From the NCBI GenBank assembly GCA_947646655.1, contig CANSHI010000008.1, positions 1 through 60,826 of the forward strand: DNA of 60,826 nt. The letters run 5' to 3'. This DNA comes from an uncultured bacterium. GTDB taxonomy: Bacteria > Bacillota_I > Bacilli_A > RF39 > UBA660. Under the pieces are notes generated by a model. That model saw only the letters and a list, made by a program, of their open reading frames with translations, was not told the origin of the DNA and ran no database searches. Each line of letters opens with the position of its first letter. Within the stretch, counting starts at the first letter, position 1. The position numbers were made by a program, and so were the translations under genes. Shown here piece by piece: positions 44,924 through 53,485 of this stretch.

Positions 44924-45075
44924 TGTTTACTCCTAAATCCTATTATAAATAGAATCAACGTCATTCCTAATGCTATAAGTGGTAATAGTATGTCCTTATA
45001 ATCTAACTTAATAATTAAAAATACAGTAGCAATCCACATTGCTAAAATGCTAATTGTCACAGATAAGTATTTCAT
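44920..45075 (-). CDS. 51-residue membrane protein upstream of the UbiB-type kinase
   Basis: Sequence begins MKYLSVTISILAMWIATVF and ends IIGFRSKQ, with two hydrophobic segments. AGGTGG lies before the ATG, and its TGA overlaps the kinase start (CAATGAG). Same operon and similar ending as the 64-residue protein at 43278-43472. Confidence 0.75.
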   Translation of the reverse strand: MKYLSVTISILAMWIATVFLIIKLDYKDILLPLIALGMTLILFIIGFRSKQ

Positions 45076-45197
45076 AATTTTCCACCTGATATTATTGTAA
45101 CAAATTAGTTTATATAATACAACAGCTATTTCCTCTCAATATTAATATCAAATATTTTAGAATATTTTTTAAATAGCTTAATAACAAATAAAAAAGA

Positions 45198-45248
45198 TTT
45201 ATGTTGCAATAAATCTAAGTTGTATTTATTTCAACATAAATTTTTTTC
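45198..45248 (+). terminator. Long hairpin with T-run
   Basis: TTTATGTTG near 45198 pairs with CAACATAAA ending near 45240, with a further AATAAAT/ATTTATT block inside, and is followed by TTTTTTT. On the other strand the A-runs make it usable as well. Confidence 0.65.
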
Positions 45249-45515
45249 TCTTATTTAGTTCAGAAAGAACAGATTTTATTTTATCGAGACTTATTTTAGA
45301 AATTTGTGAATCATCTTCTAATAATTTTCTTATATATTCATTAATTCCTTTTAGTTTGAAGTAAGAAGCCGTATAACCTCAAGATAACTTGTTAGTATTT
45401 GTCTAATTTGGTCTGTACTAATATTTGGCTTACTAATTTTTTTAACAATTTTTTCTACTACTTTTGAGCGAGAATCAATAGTAAGATTTAATGTTTCCCA
45501 TATCAAATTTTAAAA
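45245..45515 (-). pseudogene. Frameshifted gene remnant
   Basis: The minus strand reads SKVVEKIVKKISKPNISTDQ, IRQILTSYLEVIRLLTSN then stop; one frame over it continues FKLKGINEYIRKLLEDDSQI and SKISLDKIKSVLSELNKRKK. The pieces are helical, basic and uninterrupted across the shift, so this is a recently broken gene. I do not recognise the family. It lies just downstream of the rRNA operon terminator. Confidence 0.5.
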
Positions 45516-45537
45516 AACTACTTTTATATAAAAAAAC

Positions 45538-45592
45538 GTACAAATCGTACGAAAAAAAGTGTAAAATTTGTGCATTTTGTACGTTTTAATAT
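45538..45592 (-). terminator. Original rRNA operon terminator
   Basis: On the minus strand AAAACGTACAAA (near 45590) pairs with TTTGTACGTTTT (near 45540) and is followed by a run of T. It comes after the displaced 3' half of the 5S gene, so it was the end of the operon before element 3 inserted. Confidence 0.75.
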
Positions 45593-45640
45593 TTTTTTGT
45601 GAATAATGTACAAAAATTACAAATATTTTTGCAAAAAAAA

Positions 45641-45710
45641 ACTGGCAACTACCTATTTTCGCTTACACTATCGTCGGCGTATTAGTGCTTAACTTCTCTG
45701 TTCGGGATGG
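45641..45710 (-). rRNA. rrf: 5S rRNA, displaced 3' half
   Basis: Reads CCATCCCGAACAGAGAAG, TTAAGCACTAATACGCC and so on to TTGCCAGT. The bases upstream of CCATCCC are not 5S. Its last bases (TTGCCAGT, 45641-45648) pair with ATTGGTGA at 57050-57043, the 5' end of the other 5S half, with GU pairs. Together the two halves give a well-formed 5S of about 100 bases. Not functional alone. Confidence 0.88.
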
Positions 45711-45819
45711 ACTCTGATTACTATTATCATAGCTTGTTACACCTTATTTTATCGTGGTTTTTAATTTTTGCTAGGTGTCCCAAAATGTTCTAAATTATCA
45801 TAGTTTATTTTAGTTTTTA

Positions 45820-45838
45820 GGACACCTACTGGGACACC
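45820..45838 (+). repeat. Left integrase arm-type repeat
   Basis: GGACACCTACTGGGACACC, identical to 56755-56773. A further GGTGTCCC lies inverted at 45774-45781. The repeated GGACACC at 12-base spacing is typical for arm-binding sites of Tn916-type integrases. Confidence 0.8.
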
Positions 45839-45977
45839 TTTTAGTTTTCTGTTACTCTTTATTAACTAATATATGTTATTAATTATTTATATGATTAATT
45901 ATATCATATTAGTATATTAATTATTAGTATTATTTTTTATATTTAGGAGTATTTGATTTGTTGCTTTTAAGTTTTAA

Positions 45978-46307
45978 CTATTTATCATTTAGTCCATCTA
46001 TGTATCCATTTACTTTTGATTTATGAATGGTAGAAAGTTTGTTAATCTTATTTAAAAGAATAAAATCATCATCTGTGATATTGTTAGGTTTAATATCATT
46101 AATAGGCATATCATATTTAGTTCTACAAAGTAGATAGTCTATTGATGTATTATAGTAATCTGCTAGTTTAATAAGCATATCAGAGCTTGGAAATACGCGT
46201 CCTGTTTCATAAGAGGATATCGTTTCTTGAGTAATGTTTAAATCCATAGCTACTTTAGTCTGCAATAAATGTTTGGAATTTCTTACTTGTTTTAAATTAT
46301 TTTTCAT
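45978..46307 (-). CDS. XRE family repressor
   Basis: 109 residues. A helix-turn-helix (LKQVRNSKHLLQTKVAMDLN, then ITQETISSYETGRVFPSSDM) covers residues 5-60. The C-terminal 40 residues are a short helical tail. Good GGAGGAG RBS. Divergent from the PH-like gene with a promoter between, so it probably controls that promoter. Confidence 0.88.
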   Translation of the reverse strand: MKNNLKQVRNSKHLLQTKVAMDLNITQETISSYETGRVFPSSDMLIKLADYYNTSIDYLLCRTKYDMPINDIKPNNITDDDFILLNKINKLSTIHKSKVNGYIDGLNDK

Positions 46308-46386
46308 CTGCTACTCCTCCTATATATAATTTTACTAATATTAGAAGTTAGTGATAGCGAGATTACACATATTTATATGCTTAATA

Positions 46387-46415
46387 TTGTATATTTCGCT
46401 TATTTATGCTATAAT
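46387..46415 (+). promoter_or_regulatory. Promoter of the PH-like/RsgI-like genes
   Basis: TTGTAT (46387-46392), a 17-base spacer ending TTATGC, and TATAAT (46410-46415). The same TTTATGCTATAAT recurs near 47547-47559 before the RsgI-like gene, so both genes have the same kind of -10 region. Confidence 0.8.
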
Positions 46416-46442
46416 GCGGAGTATAGAAGGAGTGAAAAGTTT

Positions 46443-46736
46443 ATGAAAGAACAAATCTTAAAAAAAGGTGCTGCAAACTGGTTCCATGGAATTGGAAGTA
46501 AAGGCGGACATTTAATTTTAACAAATGAAACATTATATTTTGAAGGACACAAAGTTAATGCTGGAAAGAAAGAGTTTGAAGTTGAACTTGAAAACATCAA
46601 GTTTGTAGAGGCTGGCGGTTTTTTATCTAATAATTTAACTGTTATCACTAATTCTGGTAAAGAAGTATTTGCTGTTACTGGAAAAAAAGACTGGGTTACT
46701 GCTATCAATGATGCAATTAAGAACTTGGAGGGTTAA
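46443..46736 (+). CDS. PH-like (GRAM-type) domain protein
   Basis: 97 residues. Pattern: KKGAANWFHGIGSKGGHLIL, TNETLYFEGHKVN, EFEVELENIKFVEAGGF, LTVITNSGKEVFAV, WVTAINDAIKNL, the seven-strand plus C-terminal helix pattern of bacterial PH/GRAM-like domains. The upstream in-frame start is ignored because ATG 46443 follows AAGGAG. It ends two bases before the next gene, which begins with a similar fold, so they may form a complex at the membrane. Confidence 0.75.
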   Translation: MKEQILKKGAANWFHGIGSKGGHLILTNETLYFEGHKVNAGKKEFEVELENIKFVEAGGFLSNNLTVITNSGKEVFAVTGKKDWVTAINDAIKNLEG

Positions 46737-46738
46737 AT

Positions 46739-47539
46739 ATGCGAAAGTTAAATGCTACTTTACTAAGTGGAGAAAATAAAGAAGATGCAATTCTAAAGAT
46801 TAAAGATGAAAGTTTTGCAATAACTACAGAAGAACAACTTATTAAAATTCCCTACTCTAATATTAAAAGTTATAACTATGATGAACAAAAGGAAGTATTA
46901 TCTATCGTTAAGTTTGGAGGTAACCCAATAGAACTTAATATTGTGAAGGATAGGCAACTTTTGGAATTATTAAATAATATAATTAAACAAAATAAAAATA
47001 ATTCTAATGAGAGTATATCTAATTTTGAAAGTACTAGTTTAAAAGAAAAAAATGCTAAATTAGAAGAAAATACAACAATTAGAAATACAGATTATGAAAA
47101 AAAAGAAATCAAGCAATCAAACGAAGATAAAAAAGAGCCTAATAATGACTGGGTTACTGGTTTAATTGCAGTAGTAGTTATAATTGGTATTGTAGTATTT
47201 GGAGTAAAAAATTTATTTTTTAGTAATTCTAATCATGATGATAATACCAAAAGTAATACGGAAGAAAAATTGGATGATATGCAAGGATCTTGGTATCTTT
47301 ATGATAAGAAAACTGGAGTAAAAGGAAATACTACTTACATGGAGTTTGATGGTAAAGGTTTTTGGACTTTTCATTCAAATGGTTATGTTTTCGGCTCTGA
47401 TGGTTCTTACACATACAAAATAAATGAAAAAGATATTATTTTATACAAAGATAATAAAGAAGATTTCAAATGTTCTATACAAACTAACTCTAATCAAATA
47501 ATGTGTTTTAGAGGTGGTGTAGAAGTGTATGGAAAATAA
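46739..47539 (+). CDS. Single-pass membrane protein with PH-like and outer domains
   Basis: 266 residues. Residues 1-80 resemble the PH-like partner (LKIKDESFAIT, IPYSNIKSYNYDEQ). A charged coil-like linker (85-140) leads to one transmembrane segment (about 144-162). The C-terminal 90 residues outside form a lipocalin-like or calycin-like strand pattern (MQGSWYLYDKKTG, NGYVFGSDGSYTYKINEKDI). It could sense something outside and signal through the PH-like part; that is inference. Cotranscribed with the gene before it. Confidence 0.65.
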   Translation: MRKLNATLLSGENKEDAILKIKDESFAITTEEQLIKIPYSNIKSYNYDEQKEVLSIVKFGGNPIELNIVKDRQLLELLNNIIKQNKNNSNESISNFESTSLKEKNAKLEENTTIRNTDYEKKEIKQSNEDKKEPNNDWVTGLIAVVVIIGIVVFGVKNLFFSNSNHDDNTKSNTEEKLDDMQGSWYLYDKKTGVKGNTTYMEFDGKGFWTFHSNGYVFGSDGSYTYKINEKDIILYKDNKEDFKCSIQTNSNQIMCFRGGVEVYGK

Positions 47540-47584
47540 TCTAGTTTATGCTATAATATACATGAATGAAGAAGTGAGGATTTT

Positions 47585-48919
47585 ATGAATAAAATAATTG
47601 TTGATGAGGCAACTTATAAAAAAATCAAAAAAAGAAAAAAGTGTATCTATGTATCGCACGACAATATTCTTGAAGGTATAGATAAAAAAGTATTAATTAG
47701 TAATGGAAATAAAGAAAAGAAAGCAAAAATCAAAGATAAATATGTAATAGATAATTTTGATACTTTAAAAAATAAGTTAGGTAAAAATTCGAAATATATA
47801 ACTCCAGTTGATATGAAAGACAACTTTGAAAAACTTTATGTTATTGAATTCAAAAGTAGTCTAAAATTATTTAGAAAGATTATTTTATTTATTCTTATTT
47901 TAGGTTTATTATATGTATGTAAAATTAATATTGATAGATATAATCATCAAAAATTTTTAAATAGTCTGCATGAAACAAAACAAGAAGAAATTTCTTATGT
48001 CATTGTTGAAATCAACCCTAAATTATTAATGGAATTAAAAGGAAATCAAATTAATAATTTTACTTGTTTAAATGAAGACTGTAAAAATGTATTTAATACA
48101 ATTAATATAAAAGATAAAGTCATTAATGAGGCTATTGAAATTTTATATAACACTGCTATTGATAAAGGAATTAATGTTAGTAATGGAGTTAAAATATTTA
48201 GTCAAAATGAGAAAATAAAAGAAAAAGTAGATAATATTTCTTATGTAACATATGAAAAAATAACTAAAGAAATAGAAAACGAATATAAAAAGGAAATCAT
48301 AGATGAAAGTGAAAAAACAAATTTTGATAACGAAAAAAGTTACAATGAAAAGTTATTAGAAGCCTATAAAAAAGATAAAGACTATGACAAATTTTATACG
48401 TGTAATCTTGATAATGGAGATTTAGAGTGCTATATAACTGATAGATTATTTAAAAAAGTTGGACAAAATGTAGATTTAACAACTTTATTAGAAATCGTAG
48501 ATGGTTACCAAGAATTAATGAAAGTATGCGATAAATTCGATATCCCTTATAAAAGTAGAGGTGTTGAAGGCGGTGAGATTTTAGGTATTGATAAAGCCTA
48601 TCTAAGTAGCATATATATTTCAGGCTCTTATCGTACCGTTAATAATTTTAGTTATAGTAGCAATGAATGTAACGGATGTATTAGTATCTCTAATGGTAAT
48701 ATGGCAGATGCTTCATTGAATGGAGACCATTATTATGTTTTACCACTTAATAAACTTAATTTAGTAAATGGCACCTATAAAACAAAGGATATTATACAGT
48801 TGGATGATGATAGTCAAGCAACTAGTGGAGCATCAATGAAAAATTTTCCAGAAAAAGAGAAAACCGAAGAAGAAATAAATGCAGAATATGAAATGTACTA
48901 TGGTAATAAAAATAATTAA
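47585..48919 (+). CDS. RsgI-like membrane protein
   Basis: 444 residues. An N-terminal cytoplasmic region of about 95 residues is followed by one transmembrane segment (about 97-115). The outer region begins with YVIVEINPKLLMELKGNQIN, INIKDKVINEAIEILYNTAI, the RsgI mid-domain pattern of anti-sigma factors (V-D-I-N-P-S-I-E, then the G-x-x-L-x-E-A helix). The C-terminal 200 residues are of unknown fold and glycine/serine-rich near SGSYRTVNNFSYSSNECNGC. No sigma-I gene is adjacent. RBS GAGG. It may regulate a host sigma factor or be a sensor reused by the element. Confidence 0.65.
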   Translation: MNKIIVDEATYKKIKKRKKCIYVSHDNILEGIDKKVLISNGNKEKKAKIKDKYVIDNFDTLKNKLGKNSKYITPVDMKDNFEKLYVIEFKSSLKLFRKIILFILILGLLYVCKINIDRYNHQKFLNSLHETKQEEISYVIVEINPKLLMELKGNQINNFTCLNEDCKNVFNTINIKDKVINEAIEILYNTAIDKGINVSNGVKIFSQNEKIKEKVDNISYVTYEKITKEIENEYKKEIIDESEKTNFDNEKSYNEKLLEAYKKDKDYDKFYTCNLDNGDLECYITDRLFKKVGQNVDLTTLLEIVDGYQELMKVCDKFDIPYKSRGVEGGEILGIDKAYLSSIYISGSYRTVNNFSYSSNECNGCISISNGNMADASLNGDHYYVLPLNKLNLVNGTYKTKDIIQLDDDSQATSGASMKNFPEKEKTEEEINAEYEMYYGNKNN

Positions 48920-48949
48920 AAAACTTATTTTATAAAAATCTACCTTACT

Positions 48950-48978
48950 AGAGATTGTGTTAAGCAATCTCTTTTTTG
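48950..48978 (+). terminator. Terminator after the RsgI-like gene
   Basis: AGAGATTG (48950-48957) pairs with CAATCTCT (48965-48972), loop of seven, followed by TTTTTT. Confidence 0.88.
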
Positions 48979-49096
48979 GTTTTAAAATAGAGATTTTGTT
49001 TTGTGTTACTCTTTATAAAATTTGCTATGGTATTTTATTATTAGGGTGCTAGTATAGTTTAAATACTATCACTTAATAAAAGAAAGAAGGTAAAAT

Positions 49097-49408
49097 ATGC
49101 TGAATAATGTTGTGCTAGTTGGCAGAGTCAATAACGATATTGAAAAAATCGAAGAAGACCAAAAAACTACATATCGATTAACACTACAAATTAGTCGTAA
49201 TTTTAAAAATCAAAATGGAGAATATGAAACCGACCTAGTCCCTATTGAATTAACTGGTTATATTGGAAGTAATGTATTTGAATATTGTGAAATTGGCGAC
49301 ATCATAGGTGCTAAAGGTAGAATTCAAAACAACAAAAATGGAATTCATGTAATTGCTGAAAGAATAACATTCTTATCAAATAATAAAAAGCTAGTAAATC
49401 AAAATTAG
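49097..49408 (+). CDS. ssb: Single-stranded DNA-binding protein
   Basis: 103 residues. OB fold with LNNVVLVGRVNNDIE, TTYRLTLQISRNFKNQNGEY, DLVPIELTGYIGSNVFEY, and GDIIGAKGRIQ. Shorter than chromosomal SSB and without the acidic C-terminal tip that recruits host repair proteins. Starts an operon with the RNase J-like and ClpP genes. RBS GAAGG. It likely protects DNA during element replication. Confidence 0.88.
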   Translation: MLNNVVLVGRVNNDIEKIEEDQKTTYRLTLQISRNFKNQNGEYETDLVPIELTGYIGSNVFEYCEIGDIIGAKGRIQNNKNGIHVIAERITFLSNNKKLVNQN

Positions 49409-49425
49409 AAAGGAATGTTACACTT

Positions 49426-50613
49426 ATGCAAATTAAAATTCATAGGGGGATAAATCAAATTGGCGGATGCGTAACTGAAATCAAAAGTAATAAAACTAGG
49501 ATACTTATTGATGTAGGCTCTAATCTTCCAAATAGTACAAGTAAAGTAAAAGTGAATGTTTCTAAAATTAGCAAAAAATGTGATGCTGTTTTTATTACAC
49601 ACTATCACTTAGACCATATAGGCGAATATATGCAAGTTAGAAAAGAAGTTCCTATTTATATTGGAGAACAAGCAAAAGAGATATTTACGATATACCAAAA
49701 GAAAATGACAGAGCCTAAAGTTGCAGAAGTTACACAAGAACACATTGATAGACTAGAAGCCTTTAATACATTTAAACCAGATGAAACTTTAGAAATTGGA
49801 GATATTAAAATAACCCCTATTCGCATAGACCACTCTGCTTTTGATAGTTATATGTTTCTTATAGAAGCAGAAAGCAAAAGAATTTTACATACTGGAGATT
49901 TCCGAACACATGGTCCTAGTGGAAAAGATATACCTAAAATATTTAAGGAAATAGGAAAAGTTGATATTCTCATTTGTGAACATACAACACTTTCAAGACT
50001 GGACGAAGTTTTTATGTCTGAATTTATGCTACAGCAAGAAGCAACTAATCTAATAAAAGATAACAAGTATGTTTTTATAATGTGTGCTTCTACAAATATT
50101 GATAGAATAGCCTCTTTTTATCATGCAAATAAGGAAGCAGGAAAGAAGTTATTTATATGTGATGTCTACCAAAAAGAGATACTTGATTATGTAACAAAAA
50201 CTAGCAAAAAGTACAAAGACTATTACGATTTTTCAGATGTTAAAAGTTTTGACAAAGAGTTTTATCAAGAAATGGTTGATAATGGTTTTTGTATGCTGGT
50301 ACGAAGCAATTACTTTTCAAAAAGGTTTATTAATAGCCCTAACTTTAAAGATAATATATTTATCTATTCTCAATGGCTAGGATATTTGAAAGGTGCTACT
50401 GCTGATGAAGGTATCGTTAAGTTTGTTCCAAAAGAATATTATTATCTGCATACTAGCGGTCATGCAACTGCGGAAGGAATTACAGAGGTTTGTAATATTG
50501 TTAAACCTAAAGAGATTATTCCTATACATGGGGAGAACTCACATGACTTTGAAAGATTAAAACTTCCATATAAAATTAAGCATTTGAAAACTAAAAAGAC
50601 CTACAATATATAG
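49426..50613 (+). CDS. RNase J-like metallo-beta-lactamase-fold protein
   Basis: 395 residues. Metal-site motifs: FITHYHLDHIGEYM (HxHxDH, about 67), HTGDF (about 157), the beta-CASP-type region, and LHTSGHATAEGI with EIIPIHGE near the C-terminus. The layout is that of RNase J/beta-CASP nucleases, lacking the long C-terminal extension. It could process RNA or single-stranded DNA. It is 15 bases after the ssb end region and 15 bases before clpP. Confidence 0.85.
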   Translation: MQIKIHRGINQIGGCVTEIKSNKTRILIDVGSNLPNSTSKVKVNVSKISKKCDAVFITHYHLDHIGEYMQVRKEVPIYIGEQAKEIFTIYQKKMTEPKVAEVTQEHIDRLEAFNTFKPDETLEIGDIKITPIRIDHSAFDSYMFLIEAESKRILHTGDFRTHGPSGKDIPKIFKEIGKVDILICEHTTLSRLDEVFMSEFMLQQEATNLIKDNKYVFIMCASTNIDRIASFYHANKEAGKKLFICDVYQKEILDYVTKTSKKYKDYYDFSDVKSFDKEFYQEMVDNGFCMLVRSNYFSKRFINSPNFKDNIFIYSQWLGYLKGATADEGIVKFVPKEYYYLHTSGHATAEGITEVCNIVKPKEIIPIHGENSHDFERLKLPYKIKHLKTKKTYNI

Positions 50614-50628
50614 AAAGGAATTAAGAAT

Positions 50629-51219
50629 ATGTCTAATAATAAAAGCAAAAAGAAAACCAAGAAAGAAACTAAACCTAAAAAGCCCTCTGACATTAATCTG
50701 TTCGATAATCGTATAATTTGTTTGAATAAAACTATTGATACAGAAGTTGCACAGGAAATAGTCGATCAACTATTAAAACTTGATGCTACGAAAAGTAAGA
50801 AAGATATAATATTCTACATTAATTCTCCAGGTGGAGCAGTGTCGGCAGGAATGGCTATTTATGATGCTATGCAAATGATTAGTTGTGATGTTAAAACAAT
50901 ATGTTTAGGGCGCTGTGCTTCAATGGCGGCTGTGCTTCTTAGTGGTGGAACAAAAGGCAAACGATATATAACACCTAATAGTGAAGTTATGATACACGAA
51001 GTATCATCATTTAATATGGGAAAAGTAGGCGAATTAAAAATTGACTATGAACACACTAACGCATTAAATGAGAGAATTATTAAACTATTAGCAGATAATA
51101 CAGGCAAGACCATAAAACAGGTTAGACATGACATTCAATTAAAGGATAAATGGTTTGATGCAGAAGCAGGTCTAAAATATGGAATTGCTGATAAAATACT
51201 AACAAAAATCGCTATATAA
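50629..51219 (+). CDS. clpP: ClpP-type serine protease of element 3
   Basis: 196 residues. Catalytic serine in GRCASMAAVLLSGG (about 101), histidine in SEVMIHEVS (about 126) and aspartate in DKWFDAEAG (about 177). Lysine-rich N-terminal tail of about 20 residues. It differs from housekeeping ClpP (MIHQP is MIHEV here) and is of the phage/plasmid type. The chromosomal ClpC in this window has an IGF docking loop and could be its partner, but that is inference. Ends the SSB operon. Confidence 0.9.
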   Translation: MSNNKSKKKTKKETKPKKPSDINLFDNRIICLNKTIDTEVAQEIVDQLLKLDATKSKKDIIFYINSPGGAVSAGMAIYDAMQMISCDVKTICLGRCASMAAVLLSGGTKGKRYITPNSEVMIHEVSSFNMGKVGELKIDYEHTNALNERIIKLLADNTGKTIKQVRHDIQLKDKWFDAEAGLKYGIADKILTKIAI

Positions 51220-52002
51220 AATGATGTTGATAGTTAGTTCGTATATATTGATATGTAACGCAAGAATGAATTACGCATAATGGGAGTGATGCATAAAAAA
51301 GGTAGTTCAAAGTTAAACTTGCGGATACATAGTTTTTCTAATTCTGTGTGAGAGATGAGGAAAAATGGTGGTGAAGTAAATTAAAATCAAACTAATAGTA
51401 AAAGTAAAAAAATATTAAACAAAATATTCTAAAAAACAATATAAGAATATATGATTTAAAAAAAGATATTGTTAAACGCGTAAAAGATAAATTAAAAGAA
51501 AGCATTATTCAAAATAAGGTATAAAACAACTAAATCTAAAAATTAAAAAGTAATTAGTAAAAGATAATATTTGTAAGAATAACTATAGTGAAAAAACTAT
51601 AGTTTTCTTATGACCTAATGCAGATGCTAGTAATCTACAAATTCTATTTATATATAAGTATAACGCATTGTTCTAATGGGTGTATTGATGTTAGTCCATT
51701 TTGTTAATGACATGGATTATCACTCTTTTAAACATCTTTATCATTCCATTAGAGCAGTGCGTTTTTTTGTGAAATGTATCTCTAATTGATAGACTATTTA
51801 AGTACTTCGTACTTAAATAATGGAAAAACACATTTAAGGATACCTATGGCATAGTGGCATAGGAGCATTCCATAATAAAACCCCTGTAGGTGCTTCTATG
51901 AGTGCTACAGGGGTATATCTATTTTTACAGATTTTTTTACGCCCTATATAATAAGACTTCTCCTAGAGCCTCTTAGAGGCTTATAGGTACATTATAGAGC
52001 AT
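51220..52002. other. Noncoding block with several strong hairpins
   Basis: Almost 780 bases without a gene. A decayed reading frame (IRIYDLKKDIVKRVKDKLKE) is visible near 51440-51525. Hairpins: CGCATTGTTCTAATGG (51664-51679) with CCATTAGAGCAGTGCG (51746-51761) followed by seven T; TATTTAAGTAC/GTACTTAAATA (51795-51819); CCTATG/CATAGG (51843-51863); ACCCCTGTAG/CTACAGGGGT (51880-51914). This is where an origin or oriT, or a small RNA, would be expected between the two converging halves of the element. Confidence 0.6.
51664..51768 (+). terminator. Long-loop hairpin with T-run (terminator or small RNA end)
   Basis: A 16-bp stem with two GU pairs encloses a 66-base loop and is followed by TTTTTTT. 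The unusually long loop suggests a structured RNA rather than a plain terminator. Confidence 0.6.
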
Positions 52003-53163
52003 TTATCCATTCTTAATTTCATCAGTTCTATTGTTCAGACATTCGACTAAATAATCACTAAAAGAAATGACATCAGCCTTTCCTGCATTTTCTGTAATTT
52101 TATTTTTACTAAGGTACTCCTCATATATATTTCTGCTATCACTATTATTAAAATCTGGCGAAGCATAATAAGTTTCTCTTTTAGCCCCAAACTGGTATCG
52201 TTCTGCTCTATACCCTAAAGTTAGAACTTCTTTTCCAAATATAGAATTACTAACGGCTTCCTTATTATTGTTTTTACACCAGTTACAATATTCATCATAA
52301 TATTGTGATTTAGTTATAATTGTTTTTAAAGGCAATTCGCTACAAAATTCTTCTACATTGTTACATTCCCTAAAGTATCTTCTAGTTTCTTCTTCCACGA
52401 TAGCGGGGATACTAAACCTACCAGTTTCTAATACTTTACTAAATGCTTGTATAGCCCTGGTTGTTATAATCTGCAAAGACTTAGGTTTACACAACTCCTC
52501 TTCTATGCTAATATTTCTATTATTATTGCTGTCAATGAATGTAGCATTAAATGGTATGACTACAAATCGATCTGTTATGAACAGACCTGTCTCTTTGAAG
52601 TCTATAACTTCATTTACTGAAAATAGCATTGTAGTCATAGGTGTTAACAATTCTCTATGATTACCTTTTATTCCTAATGATATAGGCTCCCCCGATATAA
52701 TTCTAGTAATTAACGAAGTATCAATATACTTTGGTTGTTTTTGGTCCTCTGCTATATTAACAGTACACCCACTTAAAGCCTTAATAGTAGACTTGCTTCC
52801 TGCTTTACTTCCAGATAACTGCTCCAAATGTTCATGGGAACATTGCTTTGTTCCCAATATAGCCTCTAAAATTCTAAAAATGACAGATTTTCCGTTACGC
52901 CCTTTACCTTTAAATATAAAAGCCTTATTCAGTTTACAAGTCCTCGCTAGGCTATATCCAATAATTTCGTAAAGTAATGTCTCTATTTCCTTATTAGAGC
53001 AGGTTACACTGTCGAAGTAGTAATCAATGCACTTTAACTCTGGCGAATTAGTCGCTAGTACACTATAATCTTTATAATTTACTTTTGTTAATTCTGCGAG
53101 TATATTATCTATACTCACAGAATTAATGTTATTACTATTATTCTCCATATGCAGATTCTCCAT
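52003..53163 (-). CDS. P4/D5-type primase-helicase (SF3 part)
   Basis: 386 residues. SF3 helicase with Walker A FKGKGRNGKSVIFRIL (about 90), Walker B-like CTVNIAEDQKQP, motif C MLFSVNEV (about 184), and the following TDRFVVIPF typical of phage and plasmid primases of the P4/D5 family. The N-terminal primase half is missing, so it acts as a replicative helicase only, or the primase is supplied by the host. It overlaps the small gene upstream by 26 bases. A winged-helix region (about 300-350) is plausible at the C-terminus. Confidence 0.88.
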   Translation of the reverse strand: MENLHMENNSNNINSVSIDNILAELTKVNYKDYSVLATNSPELKCIDYYFDSVTCSNKEIETLLYEIIGYSLARTCKLNKAFIFKGKGRNGKSVIFRILEAILGTKQCSHEHLEQLSGSKAGSKSTIKALSGCTVNIAEDQKQPKYIDTSLITRIISGEPISLGIKGNHRELLTPMTTMLFSVNEVIDFKETGLFITDRFVVIPFNATFIDSNNNRNISIEEELCKPKSLQIITTRAIQAFSKVLETGRFSIPAIVEEETRRYFRECNNVEEFCSELPLKTIITKSQYYDEYCNWCKNNNKEAVSNSIFGKEVLTLGYRAERYQFGAKRETYYASPDFNNSDSRNIYEEYLSKNKITENAGKADVISFSDYLVECLNNRTDEIKNG

Positions 53164-53485
53164 TTACTAATTCATAAATATAATCACCAAATGCCATAAA
53201 ATCTTTTCTTGTAAATATTAACTCTACAAGTGGACCACATATTTCAATAGTTTTATCATTATACCTAAAGGAATTATATTCAGTAGCAATAGAGACATAA
53301 TGATAGATAGATGATAAAATGGATAAACTCCTTATTTCGTAAATAGATACTATTATACTATTTATATAATCATCTTCATTACATATCCTAATATAACCAC
53401 CTTCTATTGCCTTATCTATATCAAGCACCGTTATTTCTCCAAATCTTTTTATTCTTTCTTTATTCATATTATTGCTGTTTTCCAT
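53138..53485 (-). CDS. Element 3 small protein, group X member 1
   Basis: About 115 residues, not recognised. Its middle and end (YHYVSIATEYNSFRYNDKTI, DFMAFGDYIYELVNG) recall the two upstream proteins. Start at ATG 53485 after GGAGGA, overlapping the end of the gene upstream. It overlaps the primase-helicase gene, so it is probably a replication or maintenance partner. Confidence 0.6.
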   Translation of the reverse strand: MENSNNMNKERIKRFGEITVLDIDKAIEGGYIRICNEDDYINSIIVSIYEIRSLSILSSIYHYVSIATEYNSFRYNDKTIEICGPLVELIFTRKDFMAFGDYIYELVNGESAYGE

